Part shown: one piece after another, positions 1 through 6,650 of the stretch | Layout of the letters: every line of letters begins with the position of its first letter | Numbering within the stretch: position 1 is the first letter of the stretch | Assembly (NCBI GenBank): GCA_002403115.1 | Contig: DHHE01000189.1 | Location: forward strand, 763-14,823 | Direction of reading: 5' to 3' | Length of the DNA stretch: 14,061 nucleotides | Source of the DNA: a bacterium UBP2_UBA4780 | Lineage (GTDB): Bacteria; Edwardsbacteria; AC1; EtOH8 | The notes under the pieces: generated by a model | The model's database searches: none | Seen by the model: the letters and a program-made list of their open reading frames with translations, nothing else | Told to the model about the DNA's origin: nothing | Translations under genes and position numbers: made by a program

Positions 1-6
1 TGCTCA

Positions 7-274
7 GGGTAAACTCCGAAAGGGCCAAAGCATGCCCTGAGTCAGCCCTGCATGTGGCAGTCGAAGGGAGGCACACTTCGGCAGGACTTCGGCGAGCTCA
101 GTCGAGCCGCTCAGTGCAGGCCGGGGGCGCAGGGCTAAACATGATAAAAACAAGGACGCAGCACTAACTATTGTATACATGCAGGTCATTGACTGGGTAT
201 AGCCTTCGCTGGAGTTTACCCAGAGTTGCCGCGAAGGGCTTTCGGCCTCACGCATAGCCGCACTGCGCCCCCGG
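7..274. repeat. Interleaved inverted repeats in the leading non-coding region
   Basis: Two exact inverted repeats are visible. GGGTAAACTCC at 7-17 is the reverse complement of 211-221 (11 bp). CCGGGGGCGCAG at 121-132 is the reverse complement of 263-274 (12 bp), and this second pair continues inward with GGCTA (133-137) matching TAGCC (255-259) after a 3-nt gap. The pairs cross rather than nest. Between them is a stretch of the type ggcgagctcagtcgagcc (about 91-108), which resembles short dispersed intergenic repeats. I see no coding potential on either strand, and frames running through here are shadows. It may be the remains of one or two palindromic, MITE-like elements. Confidence 0.5.
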
Positions 275-283
275 ACCCCCTTT

Positions 284-319
284 GCCAGCGGTGGGACGGA
301 TTGACCGTCCACCGCTGGC
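284..319. other. Strong hairpin upstream of the redox cassette
   Basis: The left arm, 284-299, pairs with the right arm, 305-319, around the loop ATTGA. There are 15 base pairs with a single bulged G on the left arm. No clean T-tract follows (the next bases are cagggtctgttt), so a classic Rho-independent terminator is not clearly supported. It could end an upstream transcript, act as a structured leader or barrier just before the candidate promoter at 330-358, or be part of the repeat region to its left. Confidence 0.55.
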
Positions 320-329
320 CAGGGTCTGT

Positions 330-358
330 TTCGAGCTTACCTGAACCGATGGTATAGT
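330..358 (+). promoter_or_regulatory. Weak candidate promoter for the ferredoxin/AOR cassette
   Basis: A good -10 box, TATAGT, lies at 353-358. The hexamer 17 bp upstream (330-335, TTCGAG) is a poor -35. Transcription would start about 365, leaving a leader of about 35 nt before the ATG at 400. The placement makes sense, but the -35 is weak, so this is tentative. Confidence 0.3.
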
Positions 359-399
359 CAATCCGCGTTTTTCGCGGGCAGGAATAATCCGGAAAAATC

Positions 400-795
400 A
401 TGCGATTAAACGTCGTCGACACCGACCGCTGCGTGGGCTGCCAGGTCTGCATGTTCGCCTGCTCCCGGCTCCACGGCCAGCCGGGACTGGGGGCCAACCG
501 CATCGCGGTCCGTTCTGCCGGGGGCATGGAGCGGGGCTTCGTGGCCGTGGTCTGCCGGGCCTGCGCCGACCCGCCCTGCGCCGCCGTCTGCCCCAACGAC
601 GCCCTCGCCCCGCGAAAGGGGGGAGGCGTCCTGCTCAAGCCCGATCTCTGCACCGGCTGCGGACACTGCCGCACCGCCTGCCCGGTGGGGGCGGTCTTCT
701 GGGACGAGAAGGACCAGAAACCGATGATCTGCGTCCACTGCGGCTATTGCGCCAGGCACTGTCCCCACGAGGTGCTGGCCGCGGAGGAATCCTGA
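400..795 (+). CDS. Four-cluster [4Fe-4S] ferredoxin, AOR electron-transfer subunit (AorA-like)
   Basis: A 131-residue protein with sixteen cysteines in four groups: C11/14/17/21, C52/55/60/64, C84/87/90/94 and C111/114/117/121. Each group has the spacing of a [4Fe-4S] cluster ligand set. Groups 1, 3 and 4 are CxxCxxCxxxC and group 2 is CxxCxxxxCxxxC, as in HycB/DmsB-type electron-transfer subunits. There is no signal peptide, so it is cytoplasmic. It sits directly upstream of the aldehyde oxidoreductase gene with one base between stop and start, so it is probably that enzyme's electron-transfer partner. The small subunit of the Aromatoleum AorABC enzyme is a four-cluster polyferredoxin of this kind. 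The FAD subunit (AorC) is not seen here. The start ATG has only a weak ribosome-binding site. The general class is secure; pairing with AOR is inferred from context. Confidence 0.9.
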   Translation: MRLNVVDTDRCVGCQVCMFACSRLHGQPGLGANRIAVRSAGGMERGFVAVVCRACADPPCAAVCPNDALAPRKGGGVLLKPDLCTGCGHCRTACPVGAVFWDEKDQKPMICVHCGYCARHCPHEVLAAEES

Positions 796-796
796 G

Positions 797-2554
797 ATGC
801 TGCCGCAGGACACGCTGGCCAACGTCCTCTACGTCGATCTCTCCAGGCGCCGGCACCGGACGGAGCGGCGCGAGGACCTGTTCCGGAAGAACCTGGGCGG
901 GGCCGGGGCGGCCGCCCAGCTGCTGGCCGAGAATTGTCCCGAAGGGACCGACCCCTTCTCGCCGGACAACCCCATCATCCTGGCCACCGGGCCGCTGTGC
1001 GGTCTTTTCCCGCTGGCCTCGAAGACGGTGGCCATGTTCAAGTCGCCGCACACCGGCAACCTGGGCGAGAGCCACGCCGGGGGCCGGAGCTCGGTGGCCC
1101 TGCGGATGGCGGGCTACGGGGCGGTGGTCATCACCGGCGCCAACGAAAAACCCGGATACCTGGCCGTCCACGGCGACAAGGTCCATTTCCGCGACGCCCG
1201 GGCGCTGTGGGGCATGGGCAGCCTGTTCACCGCGGGCCGGGTCATCAGGGAGAACGAGCCCGGGCCCGGCCTGCGCAGCATCATGCGCATCGGGCGGGCC
1301 GGGGAAAATCTTATAACCTACGCCTCGGTGACCACCGAGTCCTACCGCCATTTCGGGCGGCTGGGGCTGGGCGCGGTCTTCGGGTCCAAGAGGCTGAAGG
1401 CGGTGGTGCTCTCGGGCCAGCGGGGACTGCCGGTGGCCGACCTCAAGGGATACCGGGACCTGTACGAGGAGATCCACCGGGCGGCGGTGGAATCGCCGGC
1501 CATGAAGAAGTACCACGACCTGGGGACGCCGGAGAACGTGCGGCCGCTCAACAAGCTCGGAGGCCTGCCGGTGCGGAACCTGGCCGCGGCCGGGGACGAG
1601 CGGGCCGAGGCCATCTCCGGGGAGAGGATGGCAGAGGGCTACCTGGGGCGGAGGCTGGCCTGCACCCACTGCCCGGTGGGCTGCGTCCACATCGCGGCCC
1701 TGCGGGAGCCCTACGAGAGGGAGGCCTACTTCTACAAGACCTCGATGATCTCCTACGACTACGAGCCGACCTACTCCATGGGCTCCATGCTGGGCGTGTT
1801 CCAGCCGGAGGGCCTGCTGAAGCTGCTTGACGCGGTGGAGAAGGTGGGCCTGGACTCGATGAGCGCCGGGGTGGCCCTGGCCTGGGCCACCGAGGCCTTC
1901 GAGAAAAAGCTGATCTCGGTAACAGAGACGCAGGGCGTGATCCTTTCATGGGGCGACGTCCCCGCCTACCAACTAGCCATCAAGCACCTGGTGTCCCGGA
2001 GCAACGAGTTCTACACCCTTCTGGGCAGGGGCGTCATGGCCGCCTCCGGGAAGTACGGCGGCAGGGAGTACGCCCTGGCTTTCGGCGGGAACGAGATGCC
2101 GGGCTACCACACCGGGCCCGGGGCGCACCTGGGGTACCTGTTCGGCGCCCGCCACAGCCACCTGGACAACGCCGGCTACAGCGCCGACCAGAAGAACCTG
2201 GGCAAGGAGCCGCCGCCCCCCGAGAAGCTGGTCTCCGGCTTGGTGGCCGAGGAGGAGTGGCGGCAGGTGCTCTCCAGCCTGGTGCTGTGTTTCTTCGCCC
2301 GGGGGCTGTATCCCCCGGAGACGGTGTCCAGGGCGCTGGAATGCTGCGGATTCGACATGAACGCCGACCAGCTGAAAGCTCTGGGAAAGGATGTCCTGAG
2401 AACGAAGTATGCCTTCAAGGTGCGCGAGGGGTTCGATCCCAGGGCCGAAAGCCTCCCGGAGCGGATCTTCCAGACCCCGGCCCCGGGAGGAGCGATCGAC
2501 AGAGGATACGTCGAAAGGGCGATTTCCGCTTACCGGAAGGAGCTGGGACTGTGA
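797..2554 (+). CDS. aor: Tungsten-dependent aldehyde:ferredoxin oxidoreductase family protein
   Basis: A 585-residue protein of typical AOR-family length (about 600). It begins with the usual N-terminal NVLYVDLS-type strand and contains the GG/AGRSS-type segments expected around the tungstopterin. The [4Fe-4S] ligands are visible as C289-x2-C292-x3-C296, with a distant fourth cysteine at C498. This matches the ligand pattern of the Pyrococcus enzyme (CxxCxxxC plus a late Cys). The family oxidises aldehydes to carboxylates, or reduces acids in reverse, using ferredoxin. The substrate cannot be told from sequence, and the family also includes BamB-like and WOR5-like members. The ATG start follows a GGAGG site (783-787) inside the end of the ferredoxin gene, so the two are almost certainly co-translated. 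No signal sequence is present, so it is cytoplasmic. Confidence 0.93.
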   Translation: MLPQDTLANVLYVDLSRRRHRTERREDLFRKNLGGAGAAAQLLAENCPEGTDPFSPDNPIILATGPLCGLFPLASKTVAMFKSPHTGNLGESHAGGRSSVALRMAGYGAVVITGANEKPGYLAVHGDKVHFRDARALWGMGSLFTAGRVIRENEPGPGLRSIMRIGRAGENLITYASVTTESYRHFGRLGLGAVFGSKRLKAVVLSGQRGLPVADLKGYRDLYEEIHRAAVESPAMKKYHDLGTPENVRPLNKLGGLPVRNLAAAGDERAEAISGERMAEGYLGRRLACTHCPVGCVHIAALREPYEREAYFYKTSMISYDYEPTYSMGSMLGVFQPEGLLKLLDAVEKVGLDSMSAGVALAWATEAFEKKLISVTETQGVILSWGDVPAYQLAIKHLVSRSNEFYTLLGRGVMAASGKYGGREYALAFGGNEMPGYHTGPGAHLGYLFGARHSHLDNAGYSADQKNLGKEPPPPEKLVSGLVAEEEWRQVLSSLVLCFFARGLYPPETVSRALECCGFDMNADQLKALGKDVLRTKYAFKVREGFDPRAESLPERIFQTPAPGGAIDRGYVERAISAYRKELGL

Positions 2555-3252
2555 ACTCGAGCCGGTGCCTGGCGGCCGCGGCCGTTGCCGGGACCCTGCT
2601 GGCAGCCGGCGCCCCTCTCAGCCAGGGCCGGGAGGCAAAGGGGCTGCAACGGACGATCCAGCTGCCGAAGCCGTCAACCGAAGGCGCGGTTTCGGTCGAG
2701 AAGGCCATCCAGCGGCGGCGGTCGGTCCGTGGCTTCGGCGAACGCCCGCTGACATTGGCCCAGGCCTCCCAGCTGTTGTGGTCCGCCCAGGGCGTCACCG
2801 AGGCCAAAAAGGGGCTCAGGTCCGCGCCCTCGGCCGGGGCCTGTTACCCGCTGGAGGCCTACCTGGTGGCCGGCGCGGTCGATGGCCTGGCGCCGGGGGT
2901 CTACCGTTATTCGCCGCGGGGCCATCTGCTGGCCCTGCTGTCTGAGGGCGATGCCAGGGCCCGGCTCAAGGAAAAGGGCCGGACCCAGCAGATGATCGGC
3001 AGGGCGCCGGCGACGATCGTGGTATCCGCAGACCTGGGCCGGATCCGGCCACGTTACCGGGACCGGGCCGAGCGCTACACCCATATGGAGGCCGGGCATG
3101 CCGGCCAGAACGTGTCGTTGCAGGCCGAGGCCCTGGGCCTGGGGACGGTCATGGTCGGGGCCTTCGACGACGCCGGGGTCAAAAATGCCCTGGGGCTGCC
3201 GTCCGGGGAAACCCCCCTGTATCTTATCCCGATCGGCGTCCCCGGGAACTGA
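2551..3252 (+). CDS. Exported SagB/ThcOx-type nitroreductase-family flavoprotein
   Basis: The GTG start overlaps the AOR stop (GTGA) and has GGAAGGAG upstream, giving a 233-residue protein. Residues 1-26 look like a Sec signal peptide or membrane anchor: one Arg near the start, then an Ala/Leu-rich core. The remainder is a nitroreductase/SagB-like FMN domain. It has the early basic FMN-binding segment RRRSVRGF, the motif SAPSAGACYPLEAYLV shared by SagB/ThcOx dehydrogenases, and the late AEALGLGTVMVGAF segment typical of the fold. These enzymes are usually homodimeric FMN oxidoreductases; the substrate here is unknown. Direct translational coupling to AOR suggests a shared pathway, but the export signal would place this enzyme on the other side of the membrane. 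The frame is open upstream to 1948, but that stretch is a shadow of AOR. Confidence 0.85.
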   Translation: MNSSRCLAAAAVAGTLLAAGAPLSQGREAKGLQRTIQLPKPSTEGAVSVEKAIQRRRSVRGFGERPLTLAQASQLLWSAQGVTEAKKGLRSAPSAGACYPLEAYLVAGAVDGLAPGVYRYSPRGHLLALLSEGDARARLKEKGRTQQMIGRAPATIVVSADLGRIRPRYRDRAERYTHMEAGHAGQNVSLQAEALGLGTVMVGAFDDAGVKNALGLPSGETPLYLIPIGVPGN

Positions 3253-3282
3253 GATCGCCGAATTCGGACGGAGTGAAGGGAC

Positions 3283-4386
3283 ATACGCCGCTTTCCGACA
3301 TATCAGGCCCTGGCCCTGCTCTGGCCGCTGTTCCTGGGGGCCTCGGGCCTTCGGGACACTTCGTCGTACTTTTTCTACAAGGGCCTGCCTTACGGCAGCC
3401 AGGCGGCCTACAACCCGGGCAACGTCATCATCAACGGGGGATACGGCATCCTGCAGGTGCCGGCCCGGGACCATGACCGGGGGATTTTCCGCCTGCCGTA
3501 CCGGGCCTGGTGGGGGAACACCTGGGCATCGCTGGGCAGCCCGGTGGGGACGGTAAACCGTTTCGGCTGGAAAAGGTTCCTGACCACCGAGGTTTTTCCC
3601 TCCGATCCGCTGAACCGAAACAGGGAGCAATTCATTCCCAATTACTTCCTGCACGGGGTGGGGGCGGGCATGCACTACCGGGCCACGGCCGAATGGTACC
3701 AGCACCACGGGTTTCACCGGCCCCGGTTGTGGTCGCTGGCCACCATGGCCGCCTATCACCTGCTGACCGAGACGGTGGAGACCGCCGGCTCCGGGGACCT
3801 GGCGGTGGATGCCATCGCCGACATCTATATTTTCAACCCGATGGGCATCCTGCTCTTTTCCTCGGACCGGGTCTGCCGGTTCTTCTCGGGGCGCCTGGGC
3901 CTGGCCGAGTGGTCCCAGCAGCCGGTCCTCAACGCCCGGACCGGAAATCTCGAGAATATGGGCCAGTTCTACGTGGTCAGGCATCCGCTGTCCCGGGACG
4001 GCGCCTGGAGCGCCATGGTCCACTTCGGCCTGCACGGCATGGTCGGACTGTCGCACAACAGGCCCGGCGGGCGCTCCTATTCGGCCACCGCCGGCCTGAT
4101 GGTGGAGAACCTGATCACGGCCGACCAGGAGGGAGAGGGGCGGGTCCTGACGGCCGAACTCACCTGGAGCGGGGGCCTGTTCTACGACGTCAACCGGTCA
4201 CTGATGATGTCCCTGATGGCCAGCGGCTTGCCCACCAACCGGGCCAGGGTCAACGTTTATCCGGGGGCGCTGAAGGTCGGCCCCTTCAGCCCGGGCATGT
4301 TCGCCGCCTGGGGCCGCGACCTGACCTTCGGCCTGACCTGCTCCTATTCGCCGCTGGGCCTGGGGTGGGGCTCGCATCCGCAGTGA
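3283..4386 (+). CDS. Exported protein of unknown function (possibly DUF3943-like); start codon not canonical
   Basis: The coding frame is open from 3277, and protein-like sequence begins by about 3283. It starts with basic residues, then a hydrophobic stretch (ALALLWPLFLGASG) that reads as a signal peptide. The mature part is rich in aromatic and glycine residues, with alternating patterns such as MVHFGLHGMVGLSHN, suggesting an envelope or beta-rich protein. A central helix-like segment (YHLLTETVE... to ...NPMGILLFS) recalls DUF3943 proteins, but I recall that family only loosely. No ATG, GTG or TTG lies in frame before GTG 3457, which would remove the signal peptide. ATA 3283 has GGAG nine bases upstream. 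Alternatively, GTG 3273 is one frame off and would be restored by dropping one G from the GGG at 3278-3280. It follows the nitroreductase by about 30 bases, so it is probably in the same transcript. Confidence 0.7.
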   Translation: MRRFPTYQALALLWPLFLGASGLRDTSSYFFYKGLPYGSQAAYNPGNVIINGGYGILQVPARDHDRGIFRLPYRAWWGNTWASLGSPVGTVNRFGWKRFLTTEVFPSDPLNRNREQFIPNYFLHGVGAGMHYRATAEWYQHHGFHRPRLWSLATMAAYHLLTETVETAGSGDLAVDAIADIYIFNPMGILLFSSDRVCRFFSGRLGLAEWSQQPVLNARTGNLENMGQFYVVRHPLSRDGAWSAMVHFGLHGMVGLSHNRPGGRSYSATAGLMVENLITADQEGEGRVLTAELTWSGGLFYDVNRSLMMSLMASGLPTNRARVNVYPGALKVGPFSPGMFAAWGRDLTFGLTCSYSPLGLGWGSHPQ

Positions 4387-4388
4387 CC

Positions 4389-4417
4389 GGGCTCCGCGCC
4401 TGGGGCCGCGCCCGTTT
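4389..4417 (+). terminator. Weak candidate terminator at the end of the redox cassette
   Basis: A GC-rich stem just after the stop codon pairs GGGC and GCG with CGC and GCCC, with a 3-nt bulge on the left arm. It is followed by GTTTT and, further on, ATTTTT. The stem is short and interrupted, so this is tentative. Its position between two functional groups and before the panB promoter fits. Confidence 0.25.
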
Positions 4418-4421
4418 TCGC

Positions 4422-4450
4422 TTGATTTTTCGCATGGTTTGGTGTATCCT
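4422..4450 (+). promoter_or_regulatory. Candidate sigma-70-type promoter of the pan genes
   Basis: TTGATT at 4422-4427 and TATCCT at 4445-4450 are separated by exactly 17 bp. Transcription would start about 4457, leaving a leader of about 38 nt before the panB ATG. It is the best promoter match I found in the GC-rich part of the window and lies in the only gap between the redox cassette and panB. Confidence 0.6.
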
Positions 4451-4494
4451 ATCCCGGTCCAATCCATTGTCCGATTAACCGTTAGGTGAACGCC

Positions 4495-5304
4495 ATGGAC
4501 GACAAGGTGACCACCAAGACCCTCTTCAGGATGAAGCAGAAGGGGCAGCCCATCGCCTGCCTGACGGCCTACGACTGCCTGACCGCCCGCCTCCTTGATC
4601 AGGCCGGCATCGACCTGATACTGGTGGGCGACTCGGTGGCCATGGTCTTCGCCGGGTACGAGAACACACTGCCCATCCGGATGGAGGACATGCTCTACCA
4701 CACGGCCGCCGTCAAGCGCGGGGTGAAGCGGGCCATGGTGGTGGCCGACATGCCTTTCCTGTCGTACCAGACCTCCATCGCCGACGCCACCCACAACGCG
4801 GGAAGGCTGCTCAAGGAGTCCGGGGCCGAGGCCGTCAAGCTGGAGGGCGGGCGGGTGGCGGCGCCCATCGTCAAGAACCTGGTGGAGCGCGGCATCCCGG
4901 TGATGGGGCACCTGGGCCTGACGCCCCAATCCATCCACAAGTTCGGGGGCTACCAGCTCCAGGCCAGGGACAAGGAATCGGCCGACAGGTTGATGGCCGC
5001 CGCCAAGGCGCTGGAAACGGCCGGTTGCTTCGCCATCGTGCTGGAGAAGATCCCCTACCAGGTGGCCAAACGGGTCACCGAGACCCTGAAGATACCGACC
5101 ATCGGCATCGGGGCCGGGCCCCACTGCGACGGACAGATACTGGTGGTGGACGACGTCGAGGGGAAATTCGAGGACTTCGTCCCCAAGTTCGTCAGGCGCT
5201 ACGCCGACGTGGCCGGGGAGATGAGGAAGGCCTACCGTGGCTACATCGACGACGTCAGGCAGGGAAAATTCCCGACGCTGGACGAGAGCTTCTCGGAGGA
5301 GTGA
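4495..5304 (+). CDS. panB: 3-methyl-2-oxobutanoate hydroxymethyltransferase
   Basis: A 269-residue enzyme of normal PanB length. It transfers a hydroxymethyl group from 5,10-methylene-THF to alpha-ketoisovalerate, giving ketopantoate, the first committed step of pantothenate synthesis in the cytoplasm. Visible landmarks are VGDS (D46) and VVADMP (D85) for metal binding, KLEGG (K115, E117), GHLGLTPQS, and the catalytic glutamate in VLEKIP (E184), all near their E. coli positions (D45, D84, E114, E181). GIGAGPHCDGQ follows near the C-terminus. I chose ATG 4495 because AGGTGA (4484-4489) sits five bases upstream; a GTG at 4486 lies inside that site and is less likely. It is the first gene of a panB-panC-panD run. 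Confidence 0.97.
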   Translation: MDDKVTTKTLFRMKQKGQPIACLTAYDCLTARLLDQAGIDLILVGDSVAMVFAGYENTLPIRMEDMLYHTAAVKRGVKRAMVVADMPFLSYQTSIADATHNAGRLLKESGAEAVKLEGGRVAAPIVKNLVERGIPVMGHLGLTPQSIHKFGGYQLQARDKESADRLMAAAKALETAGCFAIVLEKIPYQVAKRVTETLKIPTIGIGAGPHCDGQILVVDDVEGKFEDFVPKFVRRYADVAGEMRKAYRGYIDDVRQGKFPTLDESFSEE

Positions 5305-5320
5305 CCCGCCCATTCTCTTC

Positions 5321-5424
5321 TGTCATGCCCGCACCTCATGCTTCGGCATAAACTCCGGCGGGCATCCAGGGATTGTTCGTCAATTCGAGGGTCGTCCTGG
5401 ATCCCCGCATTCGCGGGGATGACA
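5321..5424. repeat. Palindromic intergenic repeat between panB and panC (MITE/REP-like)
   Basis: A 104-bp element bounded by TGTCAT (5321-5326) and its inverse ATGACA (5419-5424). It contains two smaller palindromes. The left one has arms CATGCCCGC and GCGGGCAT, enclosing an inner ATGC-TTCG-GCAT hairpin (5338-5349). The right one is a perfect 8-bp stem, ATCCCCGC/GCGGGGAT (5401-5408/5413-5420). CATCCAGG (5363-5370) and CCTGGAT (5396-5402) also mirror each other. This pattern (TGTCATxCCCGC...CCTGGATCCCCGC...ATGACA) resembles dispersed palindromic repeats in many bacterial genomes. It fills nearly all of the panB-panC gap and ends ten bases before the panC ATG. Confidence 0.75.
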
Positions 5425-5434
5425 CGCCTATCGT

Positions 5435-6277
5435 ATGCGCACCACAACTAGGATAGACCAACTCCGGGCGGTTGTCGCCGCCCAGCGCCGGCGGGGCCGG
5501 CGCATCGGCCTGGTGCCCACCATGGGGGCGCTGCATGAGGGCCACCTGTCTCTCATCAGGCTGGCGAAGAGGAAGTCAGATTTCGTGGTCGTCTCCATCT
5601 TCCTCAATCCGACGCAGTTTGGGCCGAAGGAGGACCTGAGGAGGTATCCCAGGGACCTGAAGGGAGACGCCGCCAAGTGCCGCCGGGCAGGGGCCGACCT
5701 GATATTCGCGCCCGGCGTCAAAGAAGTCTACCCGGAAGGTTTTTCGACCTACGTCAATGTCGAAGGGATCACCCAGGGCCTGTGCGGGGCCTCTCGGCCA
5801 GGGCACTTCCGGGGCGTGGCCACCGTGGTCTGCAAGCTCCTGAGCATGGTCCGGCCTGACCTGGCCGTGTTCGGACAGAAGGACGCCCAGCAGGCGGCGG
5901 TCATCAAGCGGATGGTGCGGGACCTCGATCTTGCGGTAAAGATAGCGATCGGCCCGATAGTCCGCGAGCCGGACGGCCTGGCCATGAGCTCGCGCAACGC
6001 CTGTCTCACTCCGGAGGAACGGAAACAGGCCGCGGCTCTATACCGCTCGCTGAAGCTGGCGCGGAGGATGGTGCGCGACGGGGAACGGGAGACGGGAGCG
6101 GTGAAAAGGGAGATGGCAAGGCTGCTGCGGCGCGAGGCGCCGCTGGGGGCGATAGACTATATAGAAATAGTAGATAATGAGACCCTACGGCCTGAGCGGA
6201 AAGTCCCGGGGAAAGCGCTGGTAGCCCTGGCGGTGAAATTTCCGAAGACCAGGCTCATAGACAACGCCGTCCTTTAA
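5435..6277 (+). CDS. panC: Pantothenate synthetase (pantoate--beta-alanine ligase)
   Basis: A 280-residue protein of the usual PanC length. It adenylates pantoate with ATP and condenses it with beta-alanine to form pantothenate. It shows the nucleotidyltransferase motif PTMGALHEGH with H34-x-x-H37, then FLNPTQF, the VFGQKDAQQ loop and MSSRN, all characteristic of PanC. The start ATG has no proper Shine-Dalgarno sequence. The nearest purine-rich stretch is GGGGA (5415-5419) inside the repeat, sixteen bases away, so the inserted repeat may have replaced the native ribosome-binding site. The gene is followed by panD after ten bases. Confidence 0.97.
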   Translation: MRTTTRIDQLRAVVAAQRRRGRRIGLVPTMGALHEGHLSLIRLAKRKSDFVVVSIFLNPTQFGPKEDLRRYPRDLKGDAAKCRRAGADLIFAPGVKEVYPEGFSTYVNVEGITQGLCGASRPGHFRGVATVVCKLLSMVRPDLAVFGQKDAQQAAVIKRMVRDLDLAVKIAIGPIVREPDGLAMSSRNACLTPEERKQAAALYRSLKLARRMVRDGERETGAVKREMARLLRREAPLGAIDYIEIVDNETLRPERKVPGKALVALAVKFPKTRLIDNAVL

Positions 6278-6287
6278 CGAGGTTCTT

Positions 6288-6650
6288 ATGCTGCGCAACC
6301 TCTGCAAGTCCAAGATACACCGGGCCACCATCACCGGGGTCCACCTGCACTACGAGGGCTCGATCGCCATCGACGAGAAGCTCCTGAAGGCGGCCGACAT
6401 CATGCCCAACGAGATGGTCCAGGTGGTCAACGTCAACAACGGGACCCGGTTCGAGACCTACGTCATCCCGACCAAGGCCGGCTCGGGGACGGTGGCCCTC
6501 AACGGGGCGGCCGCCCGGCTGGGCATGCCCGGCGACAAGGTCATCATCCTCTCCACCTGCCTGCTGGACACCGAGTCGGTGAGGCGCTACAAGCCAAAGG
6601 TGGTCTGCGTTGACGGAAGGAACCGGATAGCCGGGAAGACCAAACTGTGA
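6288..6650 (+). CDS. panD: Aspartate 1-decarboxylase (pyruvoyl-dependent)
   Basis: A 120-residue proenzyme, slightly shorter than the 126 of E. coli. It makes beta-alanine from aspartate for PanC. The self-processing site is visible as G24-S25 (YEGS); Ser25 becomes the pyruvoyl group, leaving a 24-residue beta chain. R54 and Y58, which bind substrate and act in catalysis in the family, are in register (GTRFETY), and NGAAAR follows. GAGG (6279-6282) lies five bases before the ATG. Its stop overlaps the next start (GTGA at 6647-6650). Confidence 0.97.
   Translation: MLRNLCKSKIHRATITGVHLHYEGSIAIDEKLLKAADIMPNEMVQVVNVNNGTRFETYVIPTKAGSGTVALNGAAARLGMPGDKVIILSTCLLDTESVRRYKPKVVCVDGRNRIAGKTKL

Noticed and set aside
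1..399. Genes on either strand in the leading region
   Set aside because: The minus-strand frames at 4-312 and 216-674 have no recognisable domain, run through palindromic repeats and, in the second case, lie opposite the ferredoxin.
635..1690. Long open frame on the minus strand opposite the ferredoxin/AOR genes
   Set aside because: Its sequence is Pro/Arg/Gly/His-rich with no domain, as expected opposite GC-rich coding DNA. The plus strand has clear iron-sulfur and AOR motifs over the same bases.
2674..4056. 460-codon minus-strand open frame
   Set aside because: It is antisense to the nitroreductase and the exported protein, whose frames carry family motifs and a signal peptide. The minus-strand product is low-complexity shadow sequence.
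5321..5424. CRISPR repeat or riboswitch between panB and panC
   Set aside because: There is only one element, with no regularly spaced direct repeats. The internal palindromes and matching inverted ends fit a dispersed repeat better than a ligand-binding leader.
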